Under the pieces are notes generated by a model. The model did no database searches and was not told the origin of the DNA. It saw only the letters and a list, made by a program, of their open reading frames with translations. A DNA stretch of 64,000 nt, taken from positions 124,001 through 188,000 of the forward strand of contig NZ_VFRQ01000005.1 in the NCBI RefSeq assembly GCF_006385705.1, in the 5' to 3' direction. Shown piece after piece: positions 1 through 8,548 of the stretch. Position 1 is the stretch's first letter, and every line of letters starts with the position of its first letter. A program made the translations under genes and the position numbers. The stretch comes from Pontibacter mangrovi. Its GTDB lineage: Bacteria > Bacteroidota > Bacteroidia > Cytophagales > Hymenobacteraceae.

Positions 1-158
1 TGTTTCCTTCATTAGGATATGATCAACTGTTAGCCATAAACCTGTTGGGTACTTACCTGATCCTGCTTATACCTATAGGACTTATCTGGTGGCTGTTTCG
101 TGGGAGTAGAAATAAGGGCAACCCTACTGATCAGGAGTTAAATTTGGAATCTGAATAA
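1..158 (+). CDS. C-terminal end of a membrane protein (5' end outside window)
   Basis: An open frame runs from base 3 to a TAA at 156-158 with no start in the window, so this is the 3' end of a gene beginning upstream. The visible 51 residues hold one strongly hydrophobic segment (around LLGTYLILLIPIGLIWWLF) followed by a basic stretch (RGSRNKG) and an acidic tail, as in the last transmembrane helix and cytoplasmic end of an integral membrane protein. The family cannot be recognised from this piece. The next start codon lies one base after the stop, so the two genes are probably co-transcribed. Confidence 0.6.
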   Translation, partial: FPSLGYDQLLAINLLGTYLILLIPIGLIWWLFRGSRNKGNPTDQELNLESE

Positions 159-159
159 T

Positions 160-570
160 ATGAGTAAACTATACCTGTACTTTAAAACCATCATACTTGA
201 TGCTATCCTTGTCTTTTTATTCGGACCTGCGCATTTCATTTACCTTTCAATAAGGTATGGAGCAGAGTTAGGTCATATGCTATTAGCATTTCTGCCCTTC
301 TTATTTGTTTCTTTGATTCTCCTGTATCTGATCAATACAGTGTACACAATGCTTAAGGTAGTTTATGAAGATCTGAATAACTTTGATAAAACCCGATGGT
401 TTGGTACATGGCTCGCGATCCATACTTTGTCTTATTTATACTGGGAGTTTAGGGTTGCAATTTCAACTATATATTATGTGGAATGTGCAGTTAGTGCTGC
501 TGTTTACTTAGGTTTTCTGATTTACCTACACCACCGGATGTACTCAAAGTTGCAAATTGTACAGGGTTAA
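160..570 (+). CDS. small integral membrane protein of unknown function
   Basis: 136 residues, very hydrophobic, with about four predicted transmembrane segments (roughly residues 8-30, 40-62, 82-100 and 105-127) and short charged loops. I do not recognise the family. The start is ATG one base after the preceding stop, which suggests translational coupling with the membrane protein entering from the left edge. Its A+T content looks higher than that of the glycan genes to the right, so it may belong to a different, older or transferred segment. The 323 bases after it hold REP-like palindromes rather than a gene. Confidence 0.6.
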   Translation: MSKLYLYFKTIILDAILVFLFGPAHFIYLSIRYGAELGHMLLAFLPFLFVSLILLYLINTVYTMLKVVYEDLNNFDKTRWFGTWLAIHTLSYLYWEFRVAISTIYYVECAVSAAVYLGFLIYLHHRMYSKLQIVQG

Positions 571-597
571 GTTAATGCATGCTTTCTGACCCGCTCT

Positions 598-692
598 TTC
601 GGATTTGCAATCCGAAAGTATAGTAGCCGCGGATTTGTAATCCGCAAGGGCAAAAGCAGCAGCTACAGGCAACCAGCGGATTGCAAATCCGA
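598..692. repeat. REP-like palindromes, CGGATT/AATCCG type (three copies)
   Basis: Three near-identical short palindromes lie within 95 bases: TTCGGATTtgcAATCCGAA at 598-616, GCGGATTtgtAATCCGC at 629-645 and GCGGATTgcaAATCCGA at 676-692, the last with an inverted centre. This arrangement is typical of REP/BIME clusters that accompany RAYT transposases; the decayed RAYT begins 200 bases downstream. A degraded relative (gattacaaatccgag) appears near 26777. Confidence 0.75.
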
Positions 693-731
693 AGCAGCCT
701 CATTATGCTTTATACCATAAGCTGCCCCCCA

Positions 732-875
732 CATGCCGCAAGTTTAGCGGGAGCGCAACTTGTGGCTATCCATGAGGCCAGTTTGTAACTGGCGTACAAC
801 CCATACCTATACTTTCGCCAGTTACAAACTGGCTCCATACCCACCACCAGTTACCGCTTCGCTCAAACTGGCGGT
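732..875. repeat. REP-like unit upstream of the RAYT, with inverted CCAGTT palindromes
   Basis: A unit of about 63 bases at 732-794 contains a stem-loop (CCGCAAGTT paired with AACTTGTGG) followed by the palindrome GCCAGTTTGTAACTGGCG (777-794). An exact inverted copy, CGCCAGTTACAAACTGGC, lies at 816-833, and a third copy with an enlarged loop lies at about 845-875. The 63-base unit recurs, about 80% identical by eye, directly after the transposase at 1444-1505. The whole 571-893 gap therefore consists mostly of repeat material, with no gene visible. Confidence 0.75.
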
Positions 876-893
876 ATGTTCGTATAGCGTATC

Positions 894-1442
894 ATGAGCC
901 GAAACTATAAGATCAGCGACCAGAGCCAGCTGCATTTTATCTCATTTGCGACCGTAAATTGGATCGATGTTTTTACCAGGCCTGCCTACAAAGACATTGT
1001 TGTTGACAGCCTGAACTACTGCGTTAAGAACAAAGGGCTGGAAGTGTATGCCTGGTGCATTATGTCTAACCACGTGCATCTCATCATTGGCTCACAATCA
1101 GCAAATCAGTCCCACATTATCCGCGACCTGAAAAAGCATACTTCCAAAACTATAGTCAAAGCCATTGTCGATAACCCGCAGGAGAGTCGAAAAGAATGGA
1201 TGCTCTGGATGTTTGAGCGTGCAGGCAAGTTTAATAGCAATAACAAGGACTTCCAGTTCTGGCAGCAGCATAACCAACCCATTGAGCTTAATTCCAATTT
1301 CCTGATAGAGCAGAAGCTAAACTAAATTCACCACAATCCGGTAGAAGCTGGTTTTGTGTGGGAGCCGCAGGACTACCCGTACAGCAGCGCCACAGACTAT
1401 GCCGGAGAAAAAGGCATGGTAGATGTTATGCTTCTCTGCTAA
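894..1442 (+). pseudogene. REP-associated tyrosine transposase (RAYT, Y1/IS200-like), interrupted by an in-frame stop
   Basis: RAYTs are single-copy HUH-type nucleases that mobilise REP palindromes. Residues 60-62 give the HUH motif (SNHVHLI), preceded by the usual N-terminal strand (LHFISFATVNW) and followed by an FQFWQQHNQP block. Translation stops at TAA 1323-1325, but the same frame continues cleanly as IHHNPVEAGFVWEP...YPYSSATDYAGEKG to a natural stop at 1440-1442. The stop replaces the Tyr of the conserved LxYIHxNPVxAG block. The full frame is 182 codons, normal for the family, so a single nonsense change has removed the last 39 residues. The flanking REP-like units support the identification. 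Confidence 0.85.
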
Positions 1443-1443
1443 G

Positions 1444-1505
1444 CATGCCGCAAGTTTAGCGACAGCGTAACTTGTGGCTGTTCTTGGAGCCAGTTTATAA
1501 CTGGC
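1444..1505. repeat. REP-like unit downstream of the RAYT
   Basis: This is a direct repeat of the 732-794 unit: catgccgcaagtttagcg, a short variable loop, aacttgtggct, then the palindrome CCAGTTTATAACTGG. It begins two bases after the original RAYT stop codon, so the transposase gene is bracketed by two copies of its presumed substrate. The rest of the gap up to 1629 shows no further structure or gene. Confidence 0.7.
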
Positions 1506-1629
1506 AGAAGTATGAATCTAATCACCAATTTACCTGGCCCATGTATTTCTTGGAAACAGCCCTTACCTATCTCTTCTAAAGCAACAAAGTATACACCGGC
1601 GCCTCTACTGCGGTACTCAAACGTAAGGG

Positions 1630-2331
1630 TTAGGCCAGGATCCTGGCGAAGTGGTTATCGAGGTGATTGCGCATGCCGTTACGGAACATCTCAGCCGACC
1701 CGTGCTCAATAAGATCAACCAACCCTTTATGCGACACAAACTTGCGTACCGGTATTTCCTTGGTTAGCAGTCCGCTGCGGTGCACATAATCGAACACGGG
1801 CAGCAGCATGTTCTGAAATTTCTTTAGCGTAGTGTTGCCAGAGATCTCATAGAGCTTGCCATGGAAGTTGATCTCATGCTGTATCTGAAAGTACGTGGTG
1901 TCCGACAGGTCTGGCTCATTCGCCACAATTTCCTTTAGCTCCTCAATATCCTCCTTCGTTACCCGCTCCATTATAAAGTCGGCCATGCCGATCTCCAGCA
2001 CCAGGCGCAACTCAAATACCTCGCGCAGGGTGGCGTTGTCCAGCACCTGCGGAATCAGGCGCTTCTCCAGCATGGCCAGCAGGTCGGGGTTTGTAATGAC
2101 GGCCCCTCTGTGTTTTTTCGACTCAATCAGGCCAATCAGCCGCAGGCGCAGCAGGGCTTCCCTTATAACTGTGCGGCTAACACCCAGGTTGGCCGCCAGC
2201 TCCATTTCCTTTGGAATAGCGTCGCCTACCTTCAGGTTTTGCTGCACCAATAGCTCAATCAGGTTCATCTCTACCTTATCCACCAGCGAGCTGGTATCTA
2301 TGGCCTTTATCTTATCGAAAGCGTTTTCCAT
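1630..2331 (-). CDS. GntR-family (FadR/FCD subfamily) transcriptional regulator, probable sialic-acid repressor
   Basis: 233 residues. An N-terminal winged helix (about residues 14-80; SxxVDKVE...GDAIPKEMELAANLGVSRTVIREALLRL) carries the GntR signature, followed by an all-helical FCD ligand domain (about 95-225) with the metal-ligand type histidines expected of the subfamily (for example EINFH, MRNHLDNH). FCD regulators usually sense small acids or sugar acids; E. coli NanR, which binds Neu5Ac, belongs here. The gene is divergent from the sialic-acid susC operon, with a 164-base shared control region holding a 17-bp palindrome. A NanR-like role is inferred from this context. Confidence 0.85.
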   Translation of the reverse strand: MENAFDKIKAIDTSSLVDKVEMNLIELLVQQNLKVGDAIPKEMELAANLGVSRTVIREALLRLRLIGLIESKKHRGAVITNPDLLAMLEKRLIPQVLDNATLREVFELRLVLEIGMADFIMERVTKEDIEELKEIVANEPDLSDTTYFQIQHEINFHGKLYEISGNTTLKKFQNMLLPVFDYVHRSGLLTKEIPVRKFVSHKGLVDLIEHGSAEMFRNGMRNHLDNHFARILA

Positions 2332-2458
2332 GCGGATATGTATAACTTATTGCTCGTGTTTTCTTAGCTAAATTACAAAAACTATAAAACTTTGTTGCTT
2401 AAGAGCGGCAAAAAAGTTGAATAAAAGTTTTGTTTAATGAATTAACCCTTATACATTT

Positions 2459-2475
2459 ATTATGTCATACATAAT
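2459..2475. promoter_or_regulatory. candidate operator of the FCD regulator (17-bp palindrome)
   Basis: Perfect inverted repeat ATTATGT-cat-ACATAAT, placed 20 bases before the susC start and between it and the divergent FCD regulator. The core GTcatAC matches the nGTnnnACn architecture described for FadR-subfamily operators. The location fits repression of the sialic-acid operon. Binding is inferred. Confidence 0.65.
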
Positions 2476-2495
2476 CCTTAAAACATCTCGCCTAT

Positions 2496-5400
2496 ATGAA
2501 ACAGAAACATTTACTCCACCTCTTGCTCATAGGCCTGTGCCTGATTATCAGTCCGCACCTGCTGTATGCGCAAAGCACCGCCGTGAGCGGCCGCATTATA
2601 TCCGCAGAAGATAGTCAGCCGCTTGTCGGGGTGAGCCTGAATGTGAAAGGCACCGACCGGGGCACCTTAACCGATGTAGATGGCTCCTTTACCATCAAAG
2701 CCTCGGAAGGGGATGTGCTGGTGGCGCGCTACCTTGGGTTTGAGCCACGTGAGGTAACAGTGCAAAGCCCAGCGGGGTCCATAGAGATTGCCCTGAAGCC
2801 TGCCACTGCTAAACTTGGCGAAGTGGTGGTAGTGGGCTATGGTACGCAAAGCCGCGAAACCCTGACCGGGGCCGTTTCTACGGTGGATGACCAGGTGCTG
2901 GAGTCGGCGCCGCGCACCAACGTGGCTACCGCCCTGCAAGGCACCGTAACAGGTCTGCGGGTGCAGCAAACATCCGGACAGCCGGGAGCCACGCCTAACA
3001 TCACGTTCCGGGGCGGTACCAGTTTTAACGGTACCGGATCTCCGCTGGTGATCGTGGACGGTGTGATCTTTCCATCGCTGTATGGCATTAACTCCGAAGA
3101 TATTGAAAGTATCAACGTGCTGAAGGACGCCGCTTCTACGGCCATCTATGGTGCCCGGGCAGCCAACGGAGTTATATTGGTTACGACTAAAAAAGGTAAG
3201 AAAGGCCGCTCCCAGGTTACGTATAGCCTGAAGCACGCCCAGAACTACATCCGCCGCAATCCTGTGGATTTTATGAGCGCGGAAGACTACATCATCTGGA
3301 ACAGAAGAGGCTTGGGCAGCAGGTATGAGGCTGCCGTGAAAGATAACAACACGGCTGAGGCAAACAACACGCGCAACCAGCTGTCTGGCTCCTGGGGCTG
3401 GGCAGTAAGCCCGGGCTGGGCCTCGCCAAGCGGGAAATACTCTACACAGTTGGTAACAAATGACAACAGACAGCTCATCGGCAACCCGATGTGGAACCTG
3501 TTAGTGGATAAGAACCCGTTCGACCCGACGCAGATGGACAGTATCCTGTACCGCTCCATTTCTCAGGAAGAGCTGGAAAACATGATACTGCAGGAAAGCA
3601 CATTGCAGGAGCACTACCTCAACTTCTCCGGCGGCGGCGACAAGGGCACCTTCTCGCTGGGCGTAGGTACGGTAAAGGATGTAGGCATGGTGATAGGCTC
3701 CTCGCTGAAGCGCTATAACCTGAACTTTAACGGCGGGCTGGATGTGAACGAGGACTTCAAGGTAAATTTGAACCTGTCGGCCTACAACGATAAAACCACG
3801 CCCTCATACCTTTCGCCGGATGCTGGTGGCTGGCTGGGTGGCGGCCTGATACAGCGCTTTGGGGGCATTGCGCCAACGGCCCGCTTCACGCACGATGAGA
3901 CCGGCGAGATACTGCCCGGCGTAGACGGAGGTACCCTGGGTAATCCGGAGTACCTGCGCGATAAGTTTATCAACGAGAACGAAGAGCAGCGCTTCTCGGG
4001 TAGCCTGAACCTGGAGTACCAGATTATTCCGGAGCTGAAGTTCCTGGCCTCAGCCTCGGGCTTTATGCGCTACTCTGGCCGCGAGAGTTTTACAAAGGCT
4101 TACCAAAACGGTACAGGCGGCGCGTTTATAGATACCCGAAACGCCTCTTTCACGCTGCCGCGCGCAACGCAGTACTCTTACAATGCTTTTCTGCAGTATG
4201 ATAACACCTTTGGCAAGCACACACTAAGCCTGCTGGGCGGCGGCGAGTTCTTTGACGCCCGCTTCTCGCAGTACAGTGCAGCGGCCCGTGGCGCCTCCAC
4301 CGACTTTATTCCATACTTGTCAGCCTCTACCGAGGCAGTGGGTATCCCGTACTCCGGCTTCTATTCCTGGAACCGCCTGGCGTCCGGCATCGGCCGCGTT
4401 ACCTACGACTATGACTCGCGCTACCTGCTGAACGTGAACCTGCGCTACGACGGCACTTCCCGCCTGGCTGACAACCGCTATGGCCTGTTTCCCGGCATCT
4501 CCGCTGGCTGGAACCTGCACAATGAGGCCTTCTTCACCAACTCTTTCCTTAGCGATTACATCAGTACCATTAAACCACGCGTAAGCTGGGGCCAGAACGG
4601 AAGTATAGATCCGCTGGACGACTTTGCCACGGCGGCAACCTATGGCGGCACCGGCATCTACGGCGGCAATGCAGGCTTTGCGCCTAACTTCCTCCTGAAC
4701 ACGGCCCTGAAGTGGGAGCGCGCCTCCTCGCTGAACTTTGGCCTGGACCTGGGGCTGTTCGATAACCGCATCACCTTTATCGGCGATTACTTTGTCCGCG
4801 ACATCTACGACAAGATCACCTCGCTGGGCATACCGGCCTGGACAGGCTACGGCAGCTTTACTACCAACCTGGGCCAGTTGCAAAACCGCGGCGTAGAGCT
4901 GGAGATGCGGGCCAACGTGGTGCGCCCAACACAGCCTGACGGCTTTAGCTGGGATGTAAGCGCCAACTTCTTCCACGTGAAAAACTATGCGAAGGAGTTG
5001 CCAGACAACGGCCTGGAGAAAAACAGACAAGGTACCTACCAGGTGTACGACCCGGGCTCAGGCCAGGTAATCCATGTGGGTGGCCTGCAGGAGGGCGAGC
5101 GCATTGGCCTGGATGAGATCTGGGCGCCGATCTACGACGGCCTGTACCTGACGGAGGCAGACCTTGAAGAGGATGCAGACCTGTATAACTCATACCTGCC
5201 GTGCCGCGACAAGACCGTAAAGCTCCTGGGCGACGCCCGCTGGAGAGACCTGGACCAGAACGATACCATCGACTTCCGCGATAGAGTGTTTGTGGGCAGA
5301 ACAACGCCTACCGTGCAGGGCGGCTTTGGTACCAACTTTAACTGGAAAGGCTTTAACCTGTATGCCCAGTTCGACTTTGCGCTGGGGCACATGATCCTGA

Positions 5401-5816
5401 ACCAGTCCAAGCTTAGAGGCCTGTCGCAGGTGCAGGGCTCACAGAACGGCCCGGTAGACGTGACCAACACCTGGCACCCGGACAACCCGAACGGCACGCT
5501 GCCGCGCTACTACTGGGCTAACTATGGCCGAAACTACTTCCAGGACGCCGGCGGCGGAACCAACTCCTTTGCCAACTTCTATGAGAAAGGCGACTACCTG
5601 GCCATGCGCGAGATCACGCTGAGCTACCAGGTGCCGCAGGCCTTTCTGCAAAACACACTGAAAGGCAAAATACAGGGGCTGCGCCTGAACGTGACGGGAA
5701 CAAACCTCACTTACTTTACCGGCTACAGCGGCACCTTCCCGGAGGTGGGTGGCAACGACGTGGGCAGGTTCCCGCTGCCGCGCACCATCACCACAGGCCT
5801 CAACGTGACACTTTAA
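2496..5816 (+). CDS. susC: SusC/RagA-family TonB-dependent outer-membrane transporter (PUL 1)
   Basis: 1106 residues, normal for SusC. Signal peptide at 1-25 (ending LLYAQ), carboxypeptidase-regulatory-like beta domain at about 30-110 (VSGRIISAEDSQPLVGVSL), TonB-box region and plug at about 115-235 (VVVGYGTQSRETLTGAVSTV, then DAASTAIYGARAANGVILVTTKKG), and a 22-strand barrel to the C-terminus. It imports oligosaccharides or sialic acid across the outer membrane, driven by TonB, together with the SusD lipoprotein 24 bases downstream. No anti-sigma or STN extension is visible. Its place at the head of an operon with sialidases and NanA points to sialylated substrates, which is an inference. Confidence 0.93.
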   Translation: MKQKHLLHLLLIGLCLIISPHLLYAQSTAVSGRIISAEDSQPLVGVSLNVKGTDRGTLTDVDGSFTIKASEGDVLVARYLGFEPREVTVQSPAGSIEIALKPATAKLGEVVVVGYGTQSRETLTGAVSTVDDQVLESAPRTNVATALQGTVTGLRVQQTSGQPGATPNITFRGGTSFNGTGSPLVIVDGVIFPSLYGINSEDIESINVLKDAASTAIYGARAANGVILVTTKKGKKGRSQVTYSLKHAQNYIRRNPVDFMSAEDYIIWNRRGLGSRYEAAVKDNNTAEANNTRNQLSGSWGWAVSPGWASPSGKYSTQLVTNDNRQLIGNPMWNLLVDKNPFDPTQMDSILYRSISQEELENMILQESTLQEHYLNFSGGGDKGTFSLGVGTVKDVGMVIGSSLKRYNLNFNGGLDVNEDFKVNLNLSAYNDKTTPSYLSPDAGGWLGGGLIQRFGGIAPTARFTHDETGEILPGVDGGTLGNPEYLRDKFINENEEQRFSGSLNLEYQIIPELKFLASASGFMRYSGRESFTKAYQNGTGGAFIDTRNASFTLPRATQYSYNAFLQYDNTFGKHTLSLLGGGEFFDARFSQYSAAARGASTDFIPYLSASTEAVGIPYSGFYSWNRLASGIGRVTYDYDSRYLLNVNLRYDGTSRLADNRYGLFPGISAGWNLHNEAFFTNSFLSDYISTIKPRVSWGQNGSIDPLDDFATAATYGGTGIYGGNAGFAPNFLLNTALKWERASSLNFGLDLGLFDNRITFIGDYFVRDIYDKITSLGIPAWTGYGSFTTNLGQLQNRGVELEMRANVVRPTQPDGFSWDVSANFFHVKNYAKELPDNGLEKNRQGTYQVYDPGSGQVIHVGGLQEGERIGLDEIWAPIYDGLYLTEADLEEDADLYNSYLPCRDKTVKLLGDARWRDLDQNDTIDFRDRVFVGRTTPTVQGGFGTNFNWKGFNLYAQFDFALGHMILNQSKLRGLSQVQGSQNGPVDVTNTWHPDNPNGTLPRYYWANYGRNYFQDAGGGTNSFANFYEKGDYLAMREITLSYQVPQAFLQNTLKGKIQGLRLNVTGTNLTYFTGYSGTFPEVGGNDVGRFPLPRTITTGLNVTL

Positions 5817-5840
5817 TCTAACTTTAGCAACGAAACAGAT

Positions 5841-7382
5841 ATGAGACGTTATCTATCCACTATAAAGTATGCGCTGGGCATCTCGCTGGTGCTGGGCGCC
5901 ACAGGCTGTAGCGACCAACTGGATGAGGTGCAGCCGCAGACATCGCTTAACCGGGACCTGATCCTCTCGGACCCCAACGCCGCTATGACGCTATACTATG
6001 GCGTGTATGGCTCGTTCAGGAGTTACCATTATACTTTGTTCACCTTAGGCGAGATGCGCTCCGAGATTTGGGCCGACGGTCTTTTCACCGAGTCGGAAGA
6101 CGGGGGGCTGCGCAACTATTACACCCATAACATTGACGCCAACAACGTGCCGGCGGGCAACTGGGCCGGCTTCTATAGCCTGCTGGACAAGATCAACACC
6201 GCCATCAAACTGTTCCCACAGACACCGGTAACGGAAGACCAGAAAACCCGTGTGCTGGCCGAGATGCATGGATTGCGTGCCTATGTATACTATACCATGC
6301 TGAAAACCTGGGGAGGCGTGCCGCTGACCGCGGAGCCGGTAACCGAAGTAGGAAGCCTGGAGGAGCTATACAAAGAAAGAGCTACGCCCGAGGCCGTGAT
6401 GGCGCAGGTGAAGGCAGACATTGAGCAGTCGCTGAGTTTGTTTGCAGATGATGATGCCCTGGCCGCCGGCTTTACCGGCACCTCCAAGCACATCTACTGG
6501 AACCGTGCCGCCTCGCTCACCCTAAAGGGGGACGCTTATATCTGGTCGGGTACGCACATGGGCGGCGGAAGCGCCGACTTAGCCACGGCACAACAGGCGC
6601 TGGAAGAGGTAAGCACCATCAGCGGATTAGGCCTGGTGGAGAACTACGCAGATCTTTTCGACCCAGCCAGGGAAGCCAATAACCCTGAGATCATCTTTGC
6701 CATCAGCTACGAGAAAGACGAGGCGACGACAGGCGTGTACAGCAGTTTCCGGGTGAACACAACCCAGGCCGGCACCCTTCTGCTGGACCCTTACACTAAT
6801 CCAAGGACAGTGGCGCAGGCCTATCCATACCTGGCCGGGGCCAGCCGCGTGGGCCTGTCCGAGAGTATGATCCAGAAGCTGCAGAGCAGTGAGGACGAGC
6901 GCATTGATGCCACCTTTGAGGTGATGTACCGCAACGATCCGCCAGCTTACCCTATCGCCGGTGTGCTGCTCACCAAATTTGCAGGCCGCGAGGATGCCGG
7001 TTCGCAGCTGTATGACGTCGACTTCCCGGTGTACCGCTACGCCGATGTGCTGCTGATGCTGGCAGAGGCCAAGGCCAAACAGGGCGGTGACCCCTCGGCA
7101 GAGATAAACCAGATACGCGAGCGGGCCTATGGCAGCAGCTACACGCCTTACGCCGACGGAAGCCAGGAGCAAGACCTTCGCGCGATTCTGGAGGAGGACC
7201 TGCGGGAGTTTATAGGGGAAGGCAAGCGCTGGTGGTCACTGCGCAGGGCCGGCGACGAGTGGGTGTTTGCCTACGTGGACCCGGTATACCTGGCGCCTGG
7301 GCAGGAGTATAAGTTCCTGCTGCCGATCTCGGTAAGCATGCTCAACTCTGATCCTAAGCTGGAGCAAACGCCCGGCTACTAA
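5841..7382 (+). CDS. susD: SusD/RagB-family glycan-binding outer-membrane lipoprotein (PUL 1)
   Basis: 513 residues. A lipoprotein signal with Cys23 (LGATGCSDQ) is followed by the TPR-rich SusD fold. The N-terminal SusD-like part spans about 30-230 and the C-terminal SusD part about 290-513, with the typical YRYADVLLMLAEAKA and FIGEGKRWWSLRR blocks. It forms the surface lid over the SusC barrel and captures the glycan. It lies 24 bases after susC. A 215-base gap to the lyase gene holds a GC-rich hairpin, which may lower expression of the catabolic genes relative to the transporter pair. Confidence 0.93.
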   Translation: MRRYLSTIKYALGISLVLGATGCSDQLDEVQPQTSLNRDLILSDPNAAMTLYYGVYGSFRSYHYTLFTLGEMRSEIWADGLFTESEDGGLRNYYTHNIDANNVPAGNWAGFYSLLDKINTAIKLFPQTPVTEDQKTRVLAEMHGLRAYVYYTMLKTWGGVPLTAEPVTEVGSLEELYKERATPEAVMAQVKADIEQSLSLFADDDALAAGFTGTSKHIYWNRAASLTLKGDAYIWSGTHMGGGSADLATAQQALEEVSTISGLGLVENYADLFDPAREANNPEIIFAISYEKDEATTGVYSSFRVNTTQAGTLLLDPYTNPRTVAQAYPYLAGASRVGLSESMIQKLQSSEDERIDATFEVMYRNDPPAYPIAGVLLTKFAGREDAGSQLYDVDFPVYRYADVLLMLAEAKAKQGGDPSAEINQIRERAYGSSYTPYADGSQEQDLRAILEEDLREFIGEGKRWWSLRRAGDEWVFAYVDPVYLAPGQEYKFLLPISVSMLNSDPKLEQTPGY

Positions 7383-7412
7383 GTATAAATAGGTTAGTTG
7401 ATAGGTTGTGTG

Positions 7413-7451
7413 GAGGTTCCGGTTCCGGGCTGCGGCCTGAGCCGGAACCCT
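7413..7451 (+). promoter_or_regulatory. GC-rich hairpin between susD and nanA
   Basis: GGTTCCGG (7415-7422) pairs with CCGGAACC (7442-7449), with outer GAG/CTC pairing across a bulge. There is no clear U-tract after it, so it looks more like a transcript-processing or stabilising element than a strong terminator. Confidence 0.4.
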
Positions 7452-7597
7452 CTTCGCGTCATGGCGAGGCATAAAGTTTAAGTGTGTTTTTGAAGTACTA
7501 GCTTTAGCTTCTCCAGCCAGCATCCGCTATACTTAAGGCGGCACAAAATGATACCCCACAACCTTCAACCTCACACGAAAGAAACATACATACCTGA

Positions 7598-8539
7598 ATG
7601 AAATCTGAACATTTACAAGGGCTCATTGCGGCTCCGTTTACACCCATGCATCCCGATGGCAGCCTAAACCTGAAGCTGATCCCGACCTACTACAGCCTGC
7701 TGAAAGCGAACGGGAACACCGGCGCTTTTATTTGCGGCTCTACCGGAGAGGGAGTGTCGTTGACGACGGCTGAGAAGAAGCAGGTGGCGGAGGCCTGGGC
7801 AGCTGCCGCTAAAGAGGGTAACGACTTCAAGGTTATAACGCTGGTAGGGGGCACCTGCCTGCGGGAGGCGGTGGAACTGGCGCAGCACGCCCAAAGTATA
7901 GGCCTGGATGCTGTGTCGTTTACGGGACCTTCTTACTTTAAGCCCGCCAGTGTGCAGATGCTGGCCGAATGCTGCAAAACCGTGGCAGGCGCTGTGCCGC
8001 AGATGCCTTTTTACTACTACCACATCCCGGTGCTGACAGGCGTGGGCTTCCAGATGGTGGAGCTACTGCAGGAAGTAGAGGGGAAAATCCCTAACTTTAA
8101 GGGAATCAAGTACACGCACGAGGATTTCATGGATTACCAATCTTGCCTGAACTTCAGCGACGGCAAGTATGACATGCTGTGGGGCCGCGACGAAAACCTG
8201 CTGTCGGCGCTGGCGGTAGGGGCAAAAGGTGGCGTGGGAAGCACGTACAACTATGCCGCTCCGCTTTACATCAGCCTGATAGAAGCCTATAACAGGGGAA
8301 ACACGGACGAGGCGCGCCGCCTGCAGCAGCAGTCTATTGATATGATCCGCCTGCTGGGCAAGTATGGCGGCATCGCCACCGGCAAAGCCTACATGAAAGT
8401 GGTGGGCCTCGACTGCGGCGAATTTCGCCTGCCGGTCCGCAACATGAGTACAGCGCAGTTCAATTCATTTAAAGAGGATGTGGCCGCGCTGGGTTTTGAT
8501 GAGTATTGCTCCCGCATGCCGGAACTGAAAAACGCCTAA
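7598..8539 (+). CDS. nanA: N-acetylneuraminate lyase (DHDPS/NAL superfamily aldolase)
   Basis: 313 residues, full length for the family. It is a cytoplasmic class I aldolase (TIM barrel, no signal peptide) expected to split Neu5Ac into ManNAc and pyruvate. Visible family residues are the pyruvate-carboxylate loop GSTGEG (47-52), the catalytic tyrosine block FYYYHIP (138-144) and the Schiff-base lysine in GIKYTHED (Lys171). The fold alone would also fit dihydrodipicolinate synthase. Neighbouring sialidases, mutarotase and epimerase make the NanA assignment strong. The next gene starts 9 bases after its stop. Confidence 0.92.
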   Translation: MKSEHLQGLIAAPFTPMHPDGSLNLKLIPTYYSLLKANGNTGAFICGSTGEGVSLTTAEKKQVAEAWAAAAKEGNDFKVITLVGGTCLREAVELAQHAQSIGLDAVSFTGPSYFKPASVQMLAECCKTVAGAVPQMPFYYYHIPVLTGVGFQMVELLQEVEGKIPNFKGIKYTHEDFMDYQSCLNFSDGKYDMLWGRDENLLSALAVGAKGGVGSTYNYAAPLYISLIEAYNRGNTDEARRLQQQSIDMIRLLGKYGGIATGKAYMKVVGLDCGEFRLPVRNMSTAQFNSFKEDVAALGFDEYCSRMPELKNA

Positions 8540-8548
8540 TGCTGCCTG

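Noticed and set aside
598..875. CRISPR-like array of short repeats
   Set aside because: The repeats are palindromes in alternating orientation with irregular spacing and no unique spacers; REP/BIME fits better.
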